Positions 23,730-34,310 of a DNA stretch of 64,000 nt are shown one piece after another (position 1 is the stretch's first letter; the number at the start of each line of letters is the position of its first letter). Under the pieces are notes generated by a model. That model did not search any database. It worked only from the letters and a program-made list of their open reading frames with translations, and was not told where the DNA came from. The translations under genes were made by a program, and so were the position numbers. The DNA is from Calamus simplicifolius (lineage: Eukaryota > Streptophyta > Magnoliopsida > Arecales > Arecaceae): positions 1,154,772 to 1,218,771 of the forward strand of contig UESW01004012.1 in NCBI GenBank assembly GCA_900491605.1, in the 5' to 3' direction.

Positions 23730-25520
23730 AATTAAAATTTTTTTTGTAAATGCTTTGCTAATGGGTCACTAAATTAACGATTTTTTAGAATTTCCTGAAT
23801 TTTGCGTCACTAATGCGTCGCTAAATAGAAACGCATTTTTTTGCATCGCTAAATTAATGATTTTTTAAAATTATTTAAAATTAATTTTTTTATTTTTTTT
23901 CAATTGTGTCGCTAATGTGTCGCTATTTAGCGACGCATTTTGTTGCGTCGCTAAATTAATGATTTTTTAAAATTTCTTAAATTTTTACGTCGCTAATGCA
24001 TCGCTATTTAGCGATGCGTTTTGTTGCGTCACTAAATTAATAATTTTTTAAAATTGTTTAAAATTTATTATTTATTTTTTTAATTTTTTTAATTGTGTTG
24101 TTAATGCATCGCTATTTAGCGATGCATTTTGTTGCATCGTTAAATTAATGATTTTTAAAAATTATTTAAAAATTAAAAATTTATTTTTTTTAATTTTTTT
24201 TGAATTGCATTGCTAATGCATCGCTATTTAGCGATGCTTTTGTTGTGTTACTAAATTAATAATTTTTAAAATTATTTAAAATTTAATTATTTTTTTTATT
24301 TTTTTGAATTGCGTCGCTAATGGATCGCTATTTAGCGACACATTTTATTGCGTCGCTAAATTAATATTTTTAAAATTATTTAAAAATTAAAATTTTTTTT
24401 TTTAATTTTTTTGAATGCATCGCTAATGCGTCACTATTTAGCGATGCATTTGTGCGTCGCTAAATTAACAATTTTTTAAAATTACTTAAAATTTATAATT
24501 ATTTTTTTATTTTTTTTGAATTGCGTCGCTAATGCGTGCTATTTAGCGATGCATTTTGTTGCGTCGCTAAATTAATAATTTTTAAAATTATTTAAAAATT
24601 AAAAAAAATTAATTTTTTTTAATTGTATCGCTAATGCATCGCTATTTAGCGATGCATTTTGTTGCATCGCTAAATTAATGATTTTAAAAAATATTTAAAA
24701 TTTATAATTATTTTTTAAAAATTTTTTGAATTGCGTCGCTAATGCGTCGCTATTTAGCAATGCATTTTGTTGCATCGCTAAATTAATGATTTTTTAAAAT
24801 TATTTAAAAATTAAAATTTATTTTTTTATTTTTTTTGAATTGCGTCGCTAAGGCGTCACTATTTAGCGATGCATTTTATTGCGTCGCTAAATTATGCTTT
24901 TTAAAATTATTTAAAATTTATAATTATTTTTTTATTTTTTTTGAATTGCGTCGCTATGCATTGCTATTTAGTAATGCATTTTGTTGCATCGCTAAATTAA
25001 CGATTTTTTAAAATTATTTAAAATTTAAAATTTATTTTTTTTTAATTTTTTTGAATTGCATCGCTGATGCGTCGCTATTTAGCAACGCATTTTATTGCGT
25101 CGCTAAATTAATAATTTTTTAAAATTATTTAATAATTAAAATTTATTTTAATTAATTTTTTTTTGAATTGCATCGCTAATGCGTCTCTATTTAGCGACTC
25201 ATTTTATTGTGTCGCTAAATTAACGATTTTTAAAATTATTTAAAAATTAAAATTAATTTTTTTTAAAATTTTTTTTTTGAATTGCATCGCTAATGCGTCG
25301 CTAATGAGTCGTTATTAGTGACGCATTTTGTTGCGTTGCTAAATTAATATTTTTTATAATTTTCTTAATTTTTGCATCGCTAATGCGTCGCTAAATTGTG
25401 ACGCATCTTTTCTTCGTCGCTAATTGCGTCGCTATTTGTTTTTGTCGCTGATGCGTCACAATTTTGGTTGCAATTTAGCGACGCAAAAATGTGTCGCTAA
25501 AATGGCATCGCTATTTTAGT
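23730..25520. repeat. CACTA right subterminal array (about 107-bp units)
   Basis: About 14-16 units, each with gaattgcgtcgctaatg, the palindrome GCGTCGCTATTTAGCGACGC, gttgcgtcgctaaattaa and an A/T-rich spacer. Unit starts near 24306, 24412, 24518, 24621, 24728, 24836, 24942, 25053, 25168 and 25280 give a spacing of 103-115 bp. Many copies carry C-to-T or G-to-A changes at CG sites. The expected role is binding of the TNPA-type protein. Confidence 0.85.
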
Positions 25521-25534
25521 ATTTTCTTGTAGTG
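25521..25534 (-). repeat. CACTA right terminal inverted repeat
   Basis: ATTTTCTTGTAGTG, i.e. CACTACAAGAAAAT on the minus strand, the canonical plant CACTA end. The flanking plus-strand bases are GCT; no matching 3-bp duplication is evident at the degenerate left end. Confidence 0.9.
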
Positions 25535-25839
25535 GCTGTTCACCCTAAGGGTAAGGATATGCAATGTGCGCTAGTCTCATGGTGTTCGATGGTGTCAGTC
25601 CCATCTACACATAAACTAGAAAAGTTAAAGAATCAAACCATAACGTGCAATTTGAATCTCACAATTTATAATCTCTATTACAAATTCCATATGCACGGTT
25701 CACATTCTTTGGACTTTATCTCACAGACAAATATATCAAATAAAAGACATCTGGATAGATAAAGAAATCATTTTATTTGATTTGTATTCATAGAATGTAT
25801 ACAGCATTCAATCCAATTGAATTTAGGGCATACACTAAC
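25535..25839 (-). repeat. Remaining end of Copia A 5' LTR
   Basis: It ends 'tttagggcatacactaac', i.e. GTTAGTGTATGCCCTAAA on the minus strand, a typical Copia LTR start after its first two bases. From the 'gtgtgaccca' block at 3032 to 3504 plus this piece is about 780 bp, close to the 845 bp between the same block and the LTR end in Copia B. I infer it is the other half of the LTR cut by the CACTA. The 76-codon frame at 25532 is not accepted. Confidence 0.55.
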
Positions 25840-26257
25840 GATCATAAATAGTGCAGAAATGGTCTAGGCTTTGAATGATGGCCGGATTAGATTTTTGACA
25901 CTTGATAACGCATAGTTGGTTAATGATGTGGCACCAGTGGCCGAATCCACTGTTGTGATCGTATGTTCACTAACAATCGGACTTCACTAGTGATCGTTGT
26001 ATGTTAATTAGTGTATAATTAATCTGAGCCTCGAGTAGTGGTCAAATTACATTTATGATACTTGATATAGCTGTGTTCCTGATATTGATGTTATTGATGA
26101 GACTATGTGCTATATGTTGATGAGGATGTGCGCCTAATATTGATTCTACGATGTTGCATTTAGTGATATAGTCCAATGCTATGGCAAGATAAGAGTAAAC
26201 AAAAGATTTTTTTTATGTTACATTATGGATTTTTAGTATGTATTGGAGTATGATTTA
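25840..26257. other. Intergenic DNA, nothing recognised
   Basis: A/T-rich sequence without a supportable gene or element end. Confidence 0.5.
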
Positions 26258-26318
26258 TTTTGTTAGATGTGTTATTTTGTACTATGTTTATTCATATTTT
26301 CATTTCTATTTTTATTGC

Positions 26319-26351
<33 letters not shown>

Positions 26352-26572
26352 ACACACACAGGGCTTTTAGCTCACCCATGTTATCCTGTCCGTTTGAGAT
26401 ATTGAGAACGTGGATGTCGATCGGGTTAGACTTTATAATAAATAGAAGTGAGATTATACTAGCTAGTTGTATTTAATATTTTATAGTCCTATACTTTAAG
26501 GATGCTGATATACTTTGTTAGATGTGTTATTTTTGTACTATATGTTTATCATATTTTCATTTCTATTTTTAT

Positions 26573-26612
<40 letters not shown>

Positions 26613-26770
26613 CACGGCTTTTAGCTCACCCATGTTATCCTGTCCGTTTGAGATATTGAGAACGTGGATGTCGATCGGGTTAGACTTTATAATAAATAGA
26701 AGTGAGATTATACTAGCTAGTTGTATTTAATATTTTATAGTCCTATACTTTAAGGATGCTGATATACTTT
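26258..26770. repeat. 256-bp tandem duplication with TA/CA microsatellites
   Basis: Two nearly identical units: 'tgttagatgt' at 26261 and 26517. Each contains a (TA)n run (about 26320-26350 and 26576-26605), a short (CA)n run, and the phrase 'gatgctgatatactttgtta', which also closes the second unit. The two units differ mainly in the length of the TA run. The 69- and 71-codon frames inside are copies of one another and not accepted as genes. Confidence 0.88.
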
Positions 26771-27002
26771 GTTAGTTATGATTCTTGTATGTGTGAGGAT
26801 AACATGTGATGTGGCATGGATCACCTTATTTTGTTGTGGATATAAGATTAATCTTTTCTCTGATATTATGTTAATATTATATTATGAATGATAACTATTA
26901 TTAGGCTTTGCATGCTTTTAGGGTTCACTTTAGGAATATAAGGCCGTGTCGCATTTTATCTCAGACTGAGCACTGGTTTAGAAGCATGATAATTGTGTTC
27001 TT

Positions 27003-27170
27003 GTGCCATTTCAGTGCAATATATCCCTTTGTTCCTTTAACCATTGTAAAGAAACTTGTCTGATTATGCATTGGTCAATCCAAAATTAGCTTTCTTTACG
27101 ATTCCAAAGTCGTCGATCAAAGGCTTTATGTCACAATAGATGATATAGGCCTTGAGATAATTTTGTGGAG
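27003..27170 (-). pseudogene. Relic of a receptor-kinase catalytic region
   Basis: Aligned to the intact kinase half at 29240-29410, this minus-strand stretch keeps the catalytic loop as 'YCDIKP', a piece like 'IDDFGIVKKANFGL' (from NILMD...KIADFGL) and 'GTKGYI' (from GTRGYLAPEW). Gaps, stops and frame changes break it. It is in the same orientation as the lectin receptor kinase gene, 1.7 kb downstream of that gene's stop, so it is probably a decayed tandem paralogue. Confidence 0.72.
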
Positions 27171-28302
27171 GATCTAAACTAGTGGATGGAGACTTGTTTT
27201 GAATGAGTTAGCACCCTTGACACTTAAACAAACAAAAGGACACGTTAACCTCATATAGACAACCTAGTATTAACGCTTGCCTTACTATTGGTCCATCTCG
27301 GTGTTCTAAAGTAGGACAAATCCATAGTCATTCTCAATGCTGTAATTCTGAGGTTTTCCTGCTTGACATTTCTAGCTGAGAAAATAACCTTTTTCACTCT
27401 CCTAATTATAAATAATAATAATAATAATCAAAAATAAAAGATAATTAAAAAATCATTTTAACTTTTTTATTCTGGCTAAATATCAAAAATGTATTCAGTA
27501 CATAATCAATCTAAGTTTAAACTCATGCTAATAAGAACTTTTATATATTTTTCTATTTCTTGGCTAAATATTATCACTTTTTATATTGTCAATTTCAGAT
27601 CCATGCCCGCTTTGGACCATGGAGAGCCATAGCCCAGGACTAAAGCTCTTACCCCCACTGCAATGACCTGACCCTCTCTCTATTTAGTTTTTATTTTGAA
27701 CCAACATCACTTTGATGAGTCAAGGATTTTTGCCATTCAGTAGTCATAAAATTCTCTGATTATTCAAAATTATATAATTATTGGCTGATGATTCTCCAAT
27801 TATTCAAATTCCATATGAAATAGTTATAATGTACTTGAGACGCACATGGCTACTAAATATTTTAGATTTAGGATAATTTAACTAAAATTTAAAATCTAAA
27901 ATGACATGAAAGTGATTAACTCACAGGTTTCTTGCTAAATTAGATCCTCTCACCTTTCGGTCTAGAAGCTAGCATGAGTGGTTCTCCAACAATGTTAGAT
28001 TTCCATCTTTTATAGAAATCTAATTTGTTTAACACTTATTTTAAATAGAGGAATCTTGGTAGGGTTATTTTAAGAATTAAAAATTGGAAAAGTAAGCCAC
28101 TTCAATATAGTTTAAGGATATTGAATGGATGCTGCTCCATGTTGGTAGCCTCGTGTTCAATTTTGCTGCCATCTATTATTCTCATTTTTTTCAATGTTTT
28201 TTCCACTGAAAATTAATATATAAATATTTCAATATGCTTATATTCTTTAGTTTTGTCGATTCATCTGAATCCTCTATGCACTTCTGACAAATTTTGCAGG
28301 TT
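27171..28302. other. Intergenic DNA, nothing recognised
   Basis: A/T-rich, with an (aat)n run near 27413-27430. No coding region, RNA gene or element end that I can support. Low-level kinase homology may extend into it, but I cannot see it by eye. Confidence 0.5.
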
Positions 28303-28725
28303 TTACTGAATTTCAACCCTTCTATGGTTGCAATGTGTTTGTATGCCAGATTTGTGACTATGGTTCCCAATGGTCTGTCTTTTAACTTCTAAAAGTTTTC
28401 TGACCACTGTTTGTTTTTGAACAAAATAGCACTTGTCCTCGGTCATCAGTGAAAGGATCTTCTTTTGATTTGAGAGTTTTACCATGGTCCCAAATATGTG
28501 ATTGTCATAGATTGAGATGTCTTCATTCTCTTTATTGGATTTGGGGAATTTGTGGATTGGCATAGTTTTAAATGAGGCTGTTTGATGAAATGTCTCCTCT
28601 ATGGGACTGTCAGCATATTCATGAATGAAAAGATAAGTATGATTCAGCTTTTCAAACAGAATATCTATGAAACCCATGAAAGATAAGACTGAAAAGTTTA
28701 TCCACACAAATCTTCTCTTATCCAC
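28303..28725 (-). CDS. Hypothetical frame, doubtful
   Basis: An open frame of 140 codons, MDKRRFVWINF to HCNHRRVEIQ. I recognise no domain. Composition is Lys/His/Ile-rich, and the surrounding DNA is A/T-rich and otherwise gene-free. It lies 177 bp beyond the stop of the kinase gene on the same strand, so it could be relic sequence or chance. No promoter or splice support is visible. Confidence 0.2.
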   Translation of the reverse strand: MDKRRFVWINFSVLSFMGFIDILFEKLNHTYLFIHEYADSPIEETFHQTASFKTMPIHKFPKSNKENEDISIYDNHIFGTMVKLSNQKKILSLMTEDKCYFVQKQTVVRKLLEVKRQTIGNHSHKSGIQTHCNHRRVEIQ

Positions 28726-28902
28726 AATAGAATGCTATGTTCTGTGACAAATTGAGCACATTTTTGTGGTCATTATTGCAACAAATCATAGTACCAGTCA
28801 CAAAAATTAAGTAGTATTGCATTCCAAAAATCGAGTTACATATGATATAAAACTTGTGAAAATCTAAACCATTTTTACAAAAATGACTGGCAACAGATCA
28901 TT

Positions 28903-29583
28903 TCATGCTGAAAAAGAAGGTGGAGGAGGAGGAAGCGATACTTTCATATGATCTTCCAACATTAATATCACATTCTTCATGGTTGGCCGAAAGACTGGTT
29001 CATTTTGAACACACCAGAGACCCACCTTTACCATTCTCTCTAATTCTGAATTATCAACTACTTCATCGATCTTTAAATTATCCAGCTCAGCAGCCATGAA
29101 GCATTCATAAACCCATTCAGAAAGGGTGTAGTCATGCCCAGCCTCTTCCAACTCCATGCTCCTCTTACAGCATATGATCTCAAATAACACAATTCCAAAA
29201 CTATAGACATCGGTCTTTACTGTTATTGGTGCATTCTTGTACCATTCTGGTGCGAGATATCCCCTCGTCCCTCTGACACCTGTGAATGTTCTTGTTTGGT
29301 TGGGCATCAGCAACTTGGCCAATCCAAAGTCCGCTATCTTTGCGGTCCCAGAGTAGTCCATGAGAATGTTCTGGGGCTTTATGTCGCAATGGATGACAGG
29401 GGCCTCAAGCTCTTCGTGTAAATACTGCAGCCCTCTTGCGACATCCAATGCAATCTTTACTCTTTCGTCCCATCTTGGATATGCCTCGGGTTTGAAAAGA
29501 AGGTTTGCAAGCGATCCATTGCTTACGTATTCATAAACCAGAAGCCGATTGGAACCTTCATTGCAAAAACCGAGCAAGCGAAC
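28903..29583 (-). pseudogene. G-type lectin receptor kinase, 3' half
   Basis: The C-terminal 227 or so codons of a receptor-like serine/threonine kinase (LECRK-like) acting at the plasma membrane. It continues exactly from the 5' half at 44154 once the retrotransposon and one copy of the CGAAC duplication are removed. Visible: 'LLGFCNEGSNRLLVYEY', catalytic loop HCDIKPQN (Cys in place of Arg, so a non-RD kinase), DFGLAK, GTRGYLAPEW (P+1), 'DVYSFGIVLFEIICCKR', 'GLWCVQNEP..RPTM', and a proline-rich end PPPPPSFSA with TGA at 28903-28905. Open throughout. Non-RD kinases of this class are often linked to defence signalling; that is family knowledge. In this copy the gene is interrupted. Confidence 0.93.
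29579..29583. repeat. Target site duplication CGAAC (left)
   Basis: CGAAC immediately before the LTR start at 29584. It equals the five bases after the other LTR at 44149-44153. Confidence 0.97.
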
Positions 29584-29828
29584 TGATGACGCCAAGTCAC
29601 CGCCTTCGAACGTCGGGGAAGACGGATGTCTCGCTCCGGGAAATCCTGCAAGAAAAGTCCCCAGGGACCGGTAGCACCGGTGGGGACCCTCCAACGATCA
29701 AGTTAGTGGCTTGGGTTCAGACAAGGAACCACCCCCCGCGAAGAGAAGCTGGGGCAGTTAGGGTTTCTGATCAAAAGGAGAAAGTTCAGAGAGTGAGTTC
29801 AGATCCTTCTTACAGCCTGAATATGTCT

Positions 29829-29836
29829 CTTTTATA
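29829..29836 (-). promoter_or_regulatory. TATA box, 3' LTR
   Basis: The minus strand reads TATAAAAG, followed by 'agacatattcagg'. The same box is in the 5' LTR at 42053-42060. It lies just downstream (in transcription sense) of the 89-bp array, which places the array in U3. Confidence 0.75.
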
Positions 29837-30149
29837 CCTGTCTGAATACCGTGACGTGCAGCTTCGGAAGGCCTTTCTTGTACTGTCACTGATGGACGTG
29901 GCTGGGCTCCTATTGCTAGAGGCGGCGAGTCGTACATCCTAGTAAGGCGTGGTGGCGCACAGAGGCGTGCAACGCGCCAAACATCATTATGAGGCATGAC
30001 CCTCCGTACTGGGGCACACTTTACAGGAGTACTAAATGGTACTACGGCAAGGCACAGCCATGTGCCGAAGATCATGCGTGAGCACCGTGCATGCTGACAG
30101 TTGCTGTTTTCTTCGGCGGTTGAATAGCGTGTCGACCATGCACCCTGAG

Positions 30150-31438
30150 GCCAATAGGGGCCCCACCCCGACCCTGAGAGGGTGCCGGAGGTGGGTAAAT
30201 GACCGTTCACCCCGAGGCTGGTAGGGGCCCCGGGGTTAAGAAATGATGACCCCTCCCCGACCCCGAGGGGGTGCCGGAGGCGGGGAAATTACCGTTTACC
30301 CCGAGGCCGGTAGGGGCCCCGGGGTTAAGAAATGATGACCCCACCCCGACCCCGAGGGGGTGCCGGAGGTGGGGAAATCACCTTCACCCCGAGGCCGGTA
30401 GGGGCCCCGGGGTTAAGAAATGATGACCCCACCCCGACCCCGAGGGGGTGCCGGAGGTGGGGAAATTACCGTTCACCCGAGGCCGGTAGGGGCCCCGGGG
30501 TTAAGAAATGATGACCCCACCCCGACCCCGAGGGGGTGCCGGAGGTGGGGAAATTACCGTTCACCCCGAGGCCGGTAGGGGCCCCGGGGTTAAGAAATGA
30601 TGACCCCACCCCGACCCCGAGGGGGTGCCGGAGGTGGGGAAATTACCGTTCACCCCGAGGCCGGTAGGGGCCCCGGGGTTAAGAAATGATGACCCCACCC
30701 CGACCCCGAGGGGGTGCCGGAGGTGGGGAAATTACCGTTCACCCCGAGGCCGGTAGGGGCCCCGGGGTTAAGAAATGATTACCCCACCCCGACCCGAGGG
30801 GGTGCCGGAGGTGGGGAAATTACCGTTCACCCCGAGGCCGGTAGGGGCCCCGGGGTTAAGAAATGATGACCCCACCCCGACCCCGAGGGGGTGCCGGAGG
30901 TGGGGAAATTACCGTTCACCCGAGGCCGGTAGGGGCCCCGGGGTTAAGAAATGATGACCCCACCCCGACCCCGAGGGGGTGCCGGAGGTGGGGAAATTAC
31001 CGTTTACCCCGAAGCCGGTAGGGGCCCCGGGGTTAAGAAATGATGACCCCACCCCGACCCGAGGGGGTGCCGGAGGTGGGGAAATTACCGTTCACCCCGA
31101 GGCCGGTAGGGGCCCCGGGGTTAAGAAATGATGACCCCACCCCGACCCCGAGGGGGTGCCGGAGGTGGGGAAATTACCGTTTACCCCGAGGCCGGTAGGG
31201 GCCCCGGGGTTAAGAAATGATGACCCCATCCCGACCGAGGGGGTGCCGGAGGTGGGGAAATTACCGTTCACCCCGAGGCCGGTGGGGCCCCGGGGTTAAG
31301 AAATGATGACCCCACCCCGACCCCGAGGGAGTGCCGGAGGTGGGGAAATTACCGTTCACCCCGAGGCCGGTAGGGGCCCCGGGGTTAAGAAATGATGACC
31401 CCACCCCGACCCCGAGGGGTGCCGGAGGTGGGGAAACG
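30150..31438. repeat. 89-bp U3 tandem array, 3' LTR copy
   Basis: The phrase 'ttaagaaatgatgacc' recurs with spacing 89, 88, 88 and 89 bp (phase points 30241, 30330, 30418, 30506, 30595). About 14 units of ggccggtagggg / ccccggggtt / gagggggtgccgg composition. Units differ by single-base deletions and rare substitutions, which indicates active homogenisation. Confidence 0.93.
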
Positions 31439-31485
31439 ACTGACTGCCGCTACTCTGCCTGATGACGTTGGGATCAGTCATATCA

Positions 31486-31501
31486 GATGCCCCCTCGCCC
31501 C
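31486..31501 (-). other. Tat polypurine tract
   Basis: The minus strand reads GGGGCGAGGGGGCATC directly before the 3' LTR, a G-rich primer for plus-strand DNA synthesis. The position fits; the two pyrimidines inside make it slightly atypical. Confidence 0.65.
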
Positions 31502-31991
31502 TGGGGCGAAGCGGGTCCCACCGCTGAGGCCCAAGGGGCGTTCTCCACGTGGCTGATCCCTAGCCTTGTTCCTTATGCGGACGGTACGGGGGATGCAAAG
31601 AGACGGCCTTCCGTATCACGCCAGCCACGATCGCCCTCGAAAGTGAGGATCAACTCTTCGAAGTCCGCGCGGAAAGGTGCGTAATGATTTCTTCCCATTA
31701 CGGCGATATCAACGGGGGCCCCACCATCGGTCGGGGGCGCATCGCGCCGCGCGCTGGGGCCTTCCTCGAGGCGAGCCAGCGTATGGTGAAGGGCCGCGTG
31801 GCCGACGGGACATGGCGGGATGTTTTGAAAACCCCACAAAGCCAGGCGAGGGGGAAGGAACTGGCACCATACCACCCCATCATCGTCTTCCTCTCTGCCT
31901 GTTCTCCTAGTGCTCCTGCAACCTGCAAGCTCGCGTCCAACTTTCCTTGTTTCTCCAGGTCAGCCTCTTTCACCTTGATTCTTCTTTTTTC
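31502..31991 (+). other. Upstream region of the antisense gene
   Basis: G/C-rich stretch between the polypurine tract and the ATG of the plus-strand gene. It should hold that gene's promoter and leader, but I see no clear TATA box. Overlapping frames on both strands (for example 31573-31875) have no recognisable domain and are not accepted. A CT-rich segment at 31880-31990 precedes the ATG. Confidence 0.5.
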
Positions 31992-34217
31992 ATGAGTCTA
32001 CCCTCTTGGACATCGGAGGACGGTTCTGAGGACCGTCCTCCCTCTGTGGGGCCCCAAACCCCTTCTCCTTCTCCTCCAGTCGAATGGTCCTCTGATTCAG
32101 AGGACCACATTCCTTTGGCCCGGCGGCAGGCCGCCGGCGGAGCCGCCGGTGGAGCTGCCGGTGGAGCCGCGTTGAGGGGTCGTCGGCCGGGGGTCGGGAC
32201 CTCCTCGAGGGTGGAGGAATCCCCAGGGGGGGTAGCCTCCTCGATGACACGGTCGGATCTGGAAAGGATCCGGGCCCGTTATCGGATCCCTCAGGAGATC
32301 AAACTATTTCTTCCGACCCCCGACGACCGGGTCATCTCCTCCCGACCCGGTCGTGTAGCCTTTTACGAGGTCTGCCTACAGGTAGGCCTCCGTCCTCCTT
32401 TCCACCCTTTTTTATCACGCTCCTTGACTTCTATTCCTTAACCCCCTCCCAGCTAGTCCCGAACTCTTGTCGGGTAATTAGCGCCTTTGTTATCCTTTGT
32501 CATCGCCTAGGTATTACCCCTAGGGTCAGTTTGTTCCGTAACTTTTATTCTCTTCGGGCCCAGAAGGGTTGGTGGGTGTTTCAGCCCCGACCCAATAGGG
32601 TCATCAAACTCCTTTTGCCTTCATCGATTAAGGGGTGGAAACCCCGTTTCTTTTTTGCTAATATCGACCAAGTCCGGCCCCGGTGGGGGAACCCCGACCT
32701 CCGAGGGAACGTCGCGACCGTCCAGCCTGGGGACCGGGAAGCGATGGGGGCCTTGCTGACTGCCGAGATTCCCCGGTACACCCTACTGCTAGGGGAGGAG
32801 AACTTCGAGTTGGCGGGCCTAGTCTCCCATCGGGGTAAGTCCTCTTCGCACTTAGCTAAAAATCCCGCTCTTCTTTTTTTTTTTTTTTTTTTTTTACTGA
32901 AAACTTGACTTGCATTGTGCAGCAATGAAAATTCCGAGGGCGAAATTGTTAAAGGTCATCAAGAAAAGGGGTCGGGAAGGATCATCCGGGGGGCAGCAAG
33001 CCCCGGCCCCGAAGCGCTTGGTGATCCGGGCCTCCTCCTCCTCCGCGAGGGCCTCCTCCCCAGCGAGGACCTCCCCTCCCGAGATTCCGCAATACATCCC
33101 TGTCCCCGGGAGGTCGACCTCACGGCCGACACTCCACCGGAGGCTGGAGCTGCAGCGGGAGGTACCGCTGCAGAGTTGGTGGCGGGGGAGCCCGTACCGA
33201 CCGGAGGGCTCCCGGTTTCCGAGGGAGCGACTTCATTTGTGCCAGCCGGGACTGGGGGGAGGGGCCATCCGGTCCCGCCAGTCCAGCCCCCGAGGGGCCG
33301 GTTAGGGGCGACCCGCCCACAGGGCCGGGGAGGTCAGAGGCGGCCGAGGGAAGCGGAGACGCACCCAGGTCGCCCCTGGGCTTCCTGGGCGATGGCTATT
33401 TGGCCGAGCGGGTCCTGGGCTCGGTTCTGGATCCTAGGATCACCGAAGGCCTTGGCCGTCAAAAGACAGGCGAGTTCTTCAGGGAGTCTTATGCCGCTGC
33501 GTTCAGGGTAGGCGACCTTCTTGCCCTTTATCCCCTATTGTTCCATGTACGCATACTTTGCTGACTTGAGGCTTGTGCGCGCAGATTGTGCATTCCCTAA
33601 AGGCCGCTAGGGAGGTGATCCGCGGGGGGAAGAAACTTCTCCGGGAGATGCAGGACCGCGCAGAAGCAGCAGAGAAGGCACTGGAGGAGATCAAGGAGTC
33701 CTGCACCAGCGAGGTAAGAGCCGCCGAGGGCAAAGCGGAGATCGAGGCCAACCGCGCGCGCGCGGCGATCTCCCAGATGATGGAGTCCGAGAGCGCGGTT
33801 ATGGCGAGGAACATTCACATCTCGGAGCTAACCGAGGCTCTTCGGGAGGCCGAGGAACGGGCGGGAGCGGCGTCGGAGGAGGCTAGAGCGGCGAGAGAAG
33901 AGGCCGAAGTGGCAAAGGAAGAGGCTGGCCAGTATAAGGAAGAGATAAGTCGCGTCAGAGAAACCGAGAGGGACGCGGTGGAAGCCTTAGCCGCAGAAAA
34001 AACTCGAGCTGCCAAGCTTGTCGAAGAATACAGGTCGTCTGAGCGTTACACAGACGACCTAGCCGAAGCTTCAGCCGCCGCATTCCTCGACGGATTCCAG
34101 TACGCCAAGGAGAAAGTGGCCAAAGGATCTAGATTTCCCCCGCGCCCTGGAGGTTGAGCCAGAGTCATCGTCGGACCCGGCCCCTTCCGATGACGAACCC
34201 GCACCGGCGGAGCCTTG
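31992..34217 (+). pseudogene. Antisense additional ORF of the Tat element (Transposase_28-like), four exons
   Basis: A plus-strand gene opposite to gag-pol. Exons: 31992-32381, 32453-32834, 32923-33507, 33585-34217. All three introns are GT-AG and short (71, 88, 77 bp); donors are CAG/GTAGGC, GG/GTAAGT, AGG/GTAGGC. Exon 1 begins MSLPSWTSEDGSED and includes a Gly/Ala repeat, then 'IRARYRIPQEIKLFLPTPDD'. Exon 2 continues 'FVILCHRLGITPRVSLFRNF', the 'putative gypsy type transposon' family (Transposase_28). Exon 4 is a long Glu/Ala/Arg coiled coil ending DDEPAPAEP. Exon 3 needs about two frame changes and exon 4 one (near 34120), so this copy is broken or misassembled. Function is unknown; antisense extra ORFs are known in Tat elements. 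Confidence 0.8.
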
Positions 34218-34310
34218 AGTCCGCACCAGTTACTTTGCTGCCTTTCTTTGCTTCTGTAAGCCCGACTATGTCGGGGTTTTGTAATCCCCTTCTATTAATG
34301 AAAGCACTTT
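34218..34310 (+). terminator. Likely polyadenylation region of the antisense gene
   Basis: After the stop TGA (34215-34217) come 'cccgactatgtcgggg' (a small hairpin), 'ttttgtaat' and 'attaatgaaagc', which resemble plant far- and near-upstream poly(A) elements. No exact AATAAA. Confidence 0.4.

Larger units (their letters stand above)
3505..25534 (-). mobile_element. CACTA (En/Spm) DNA transposon
   Basis: The right end reads ATTTTCTTGTAGTG, the reverse complement of the classic plant terminus CACTACAAGAAAAT. Both ends carry subterminal copies of GCGTCGCTAA-like motifs in opposite orientation. Between them are relics of both CACTA proteins: a TNPD-like gene (transposase-associated domain plus a Transposase_21 piece) and a TNPA-like gene (Transposase_24), both on the minus strand. 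The left terminus looks degenerate (CACAATTAAAATTTT rather than CACTACAAG). Copia B/C (7683-19416) sits inside; without it the CACTA is about 10.3 kb. It has no intact transposase here, so it could move only with help from another copy. Confidence 0.85.
29584..31485 (-). repeat. Tat element 3' LTR (1902 bp)
   Basis: Starts TGATGACGCCAAG and ends GATCAGTCATATCA. Read on the minus strand: LTR terminus, 89-bp repeat array (U3), TATA box, then a unique region containing R and U5. The unique part (29584-30150) matches 41814-42365 with few differences. The LTR is 433 bp shorter than its partner because of array length and terminus rearrangement. Confidence 0.95.

Noticed and set aside
23730..25520. 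CRISPR-like array (regular repeats with A/T spacers)
   Set aside because: The spacers are themselves repeated and the motif is a CACTA subterminal repeat; eukaryotic context with no cas genes.
31573..31995. Overlapping 77-103-codon frames on both strands upstream of the antisense gene
   Set aside because: No recognisable domains, overlapping each other; probably leader or promoter sequence with high G/C content.
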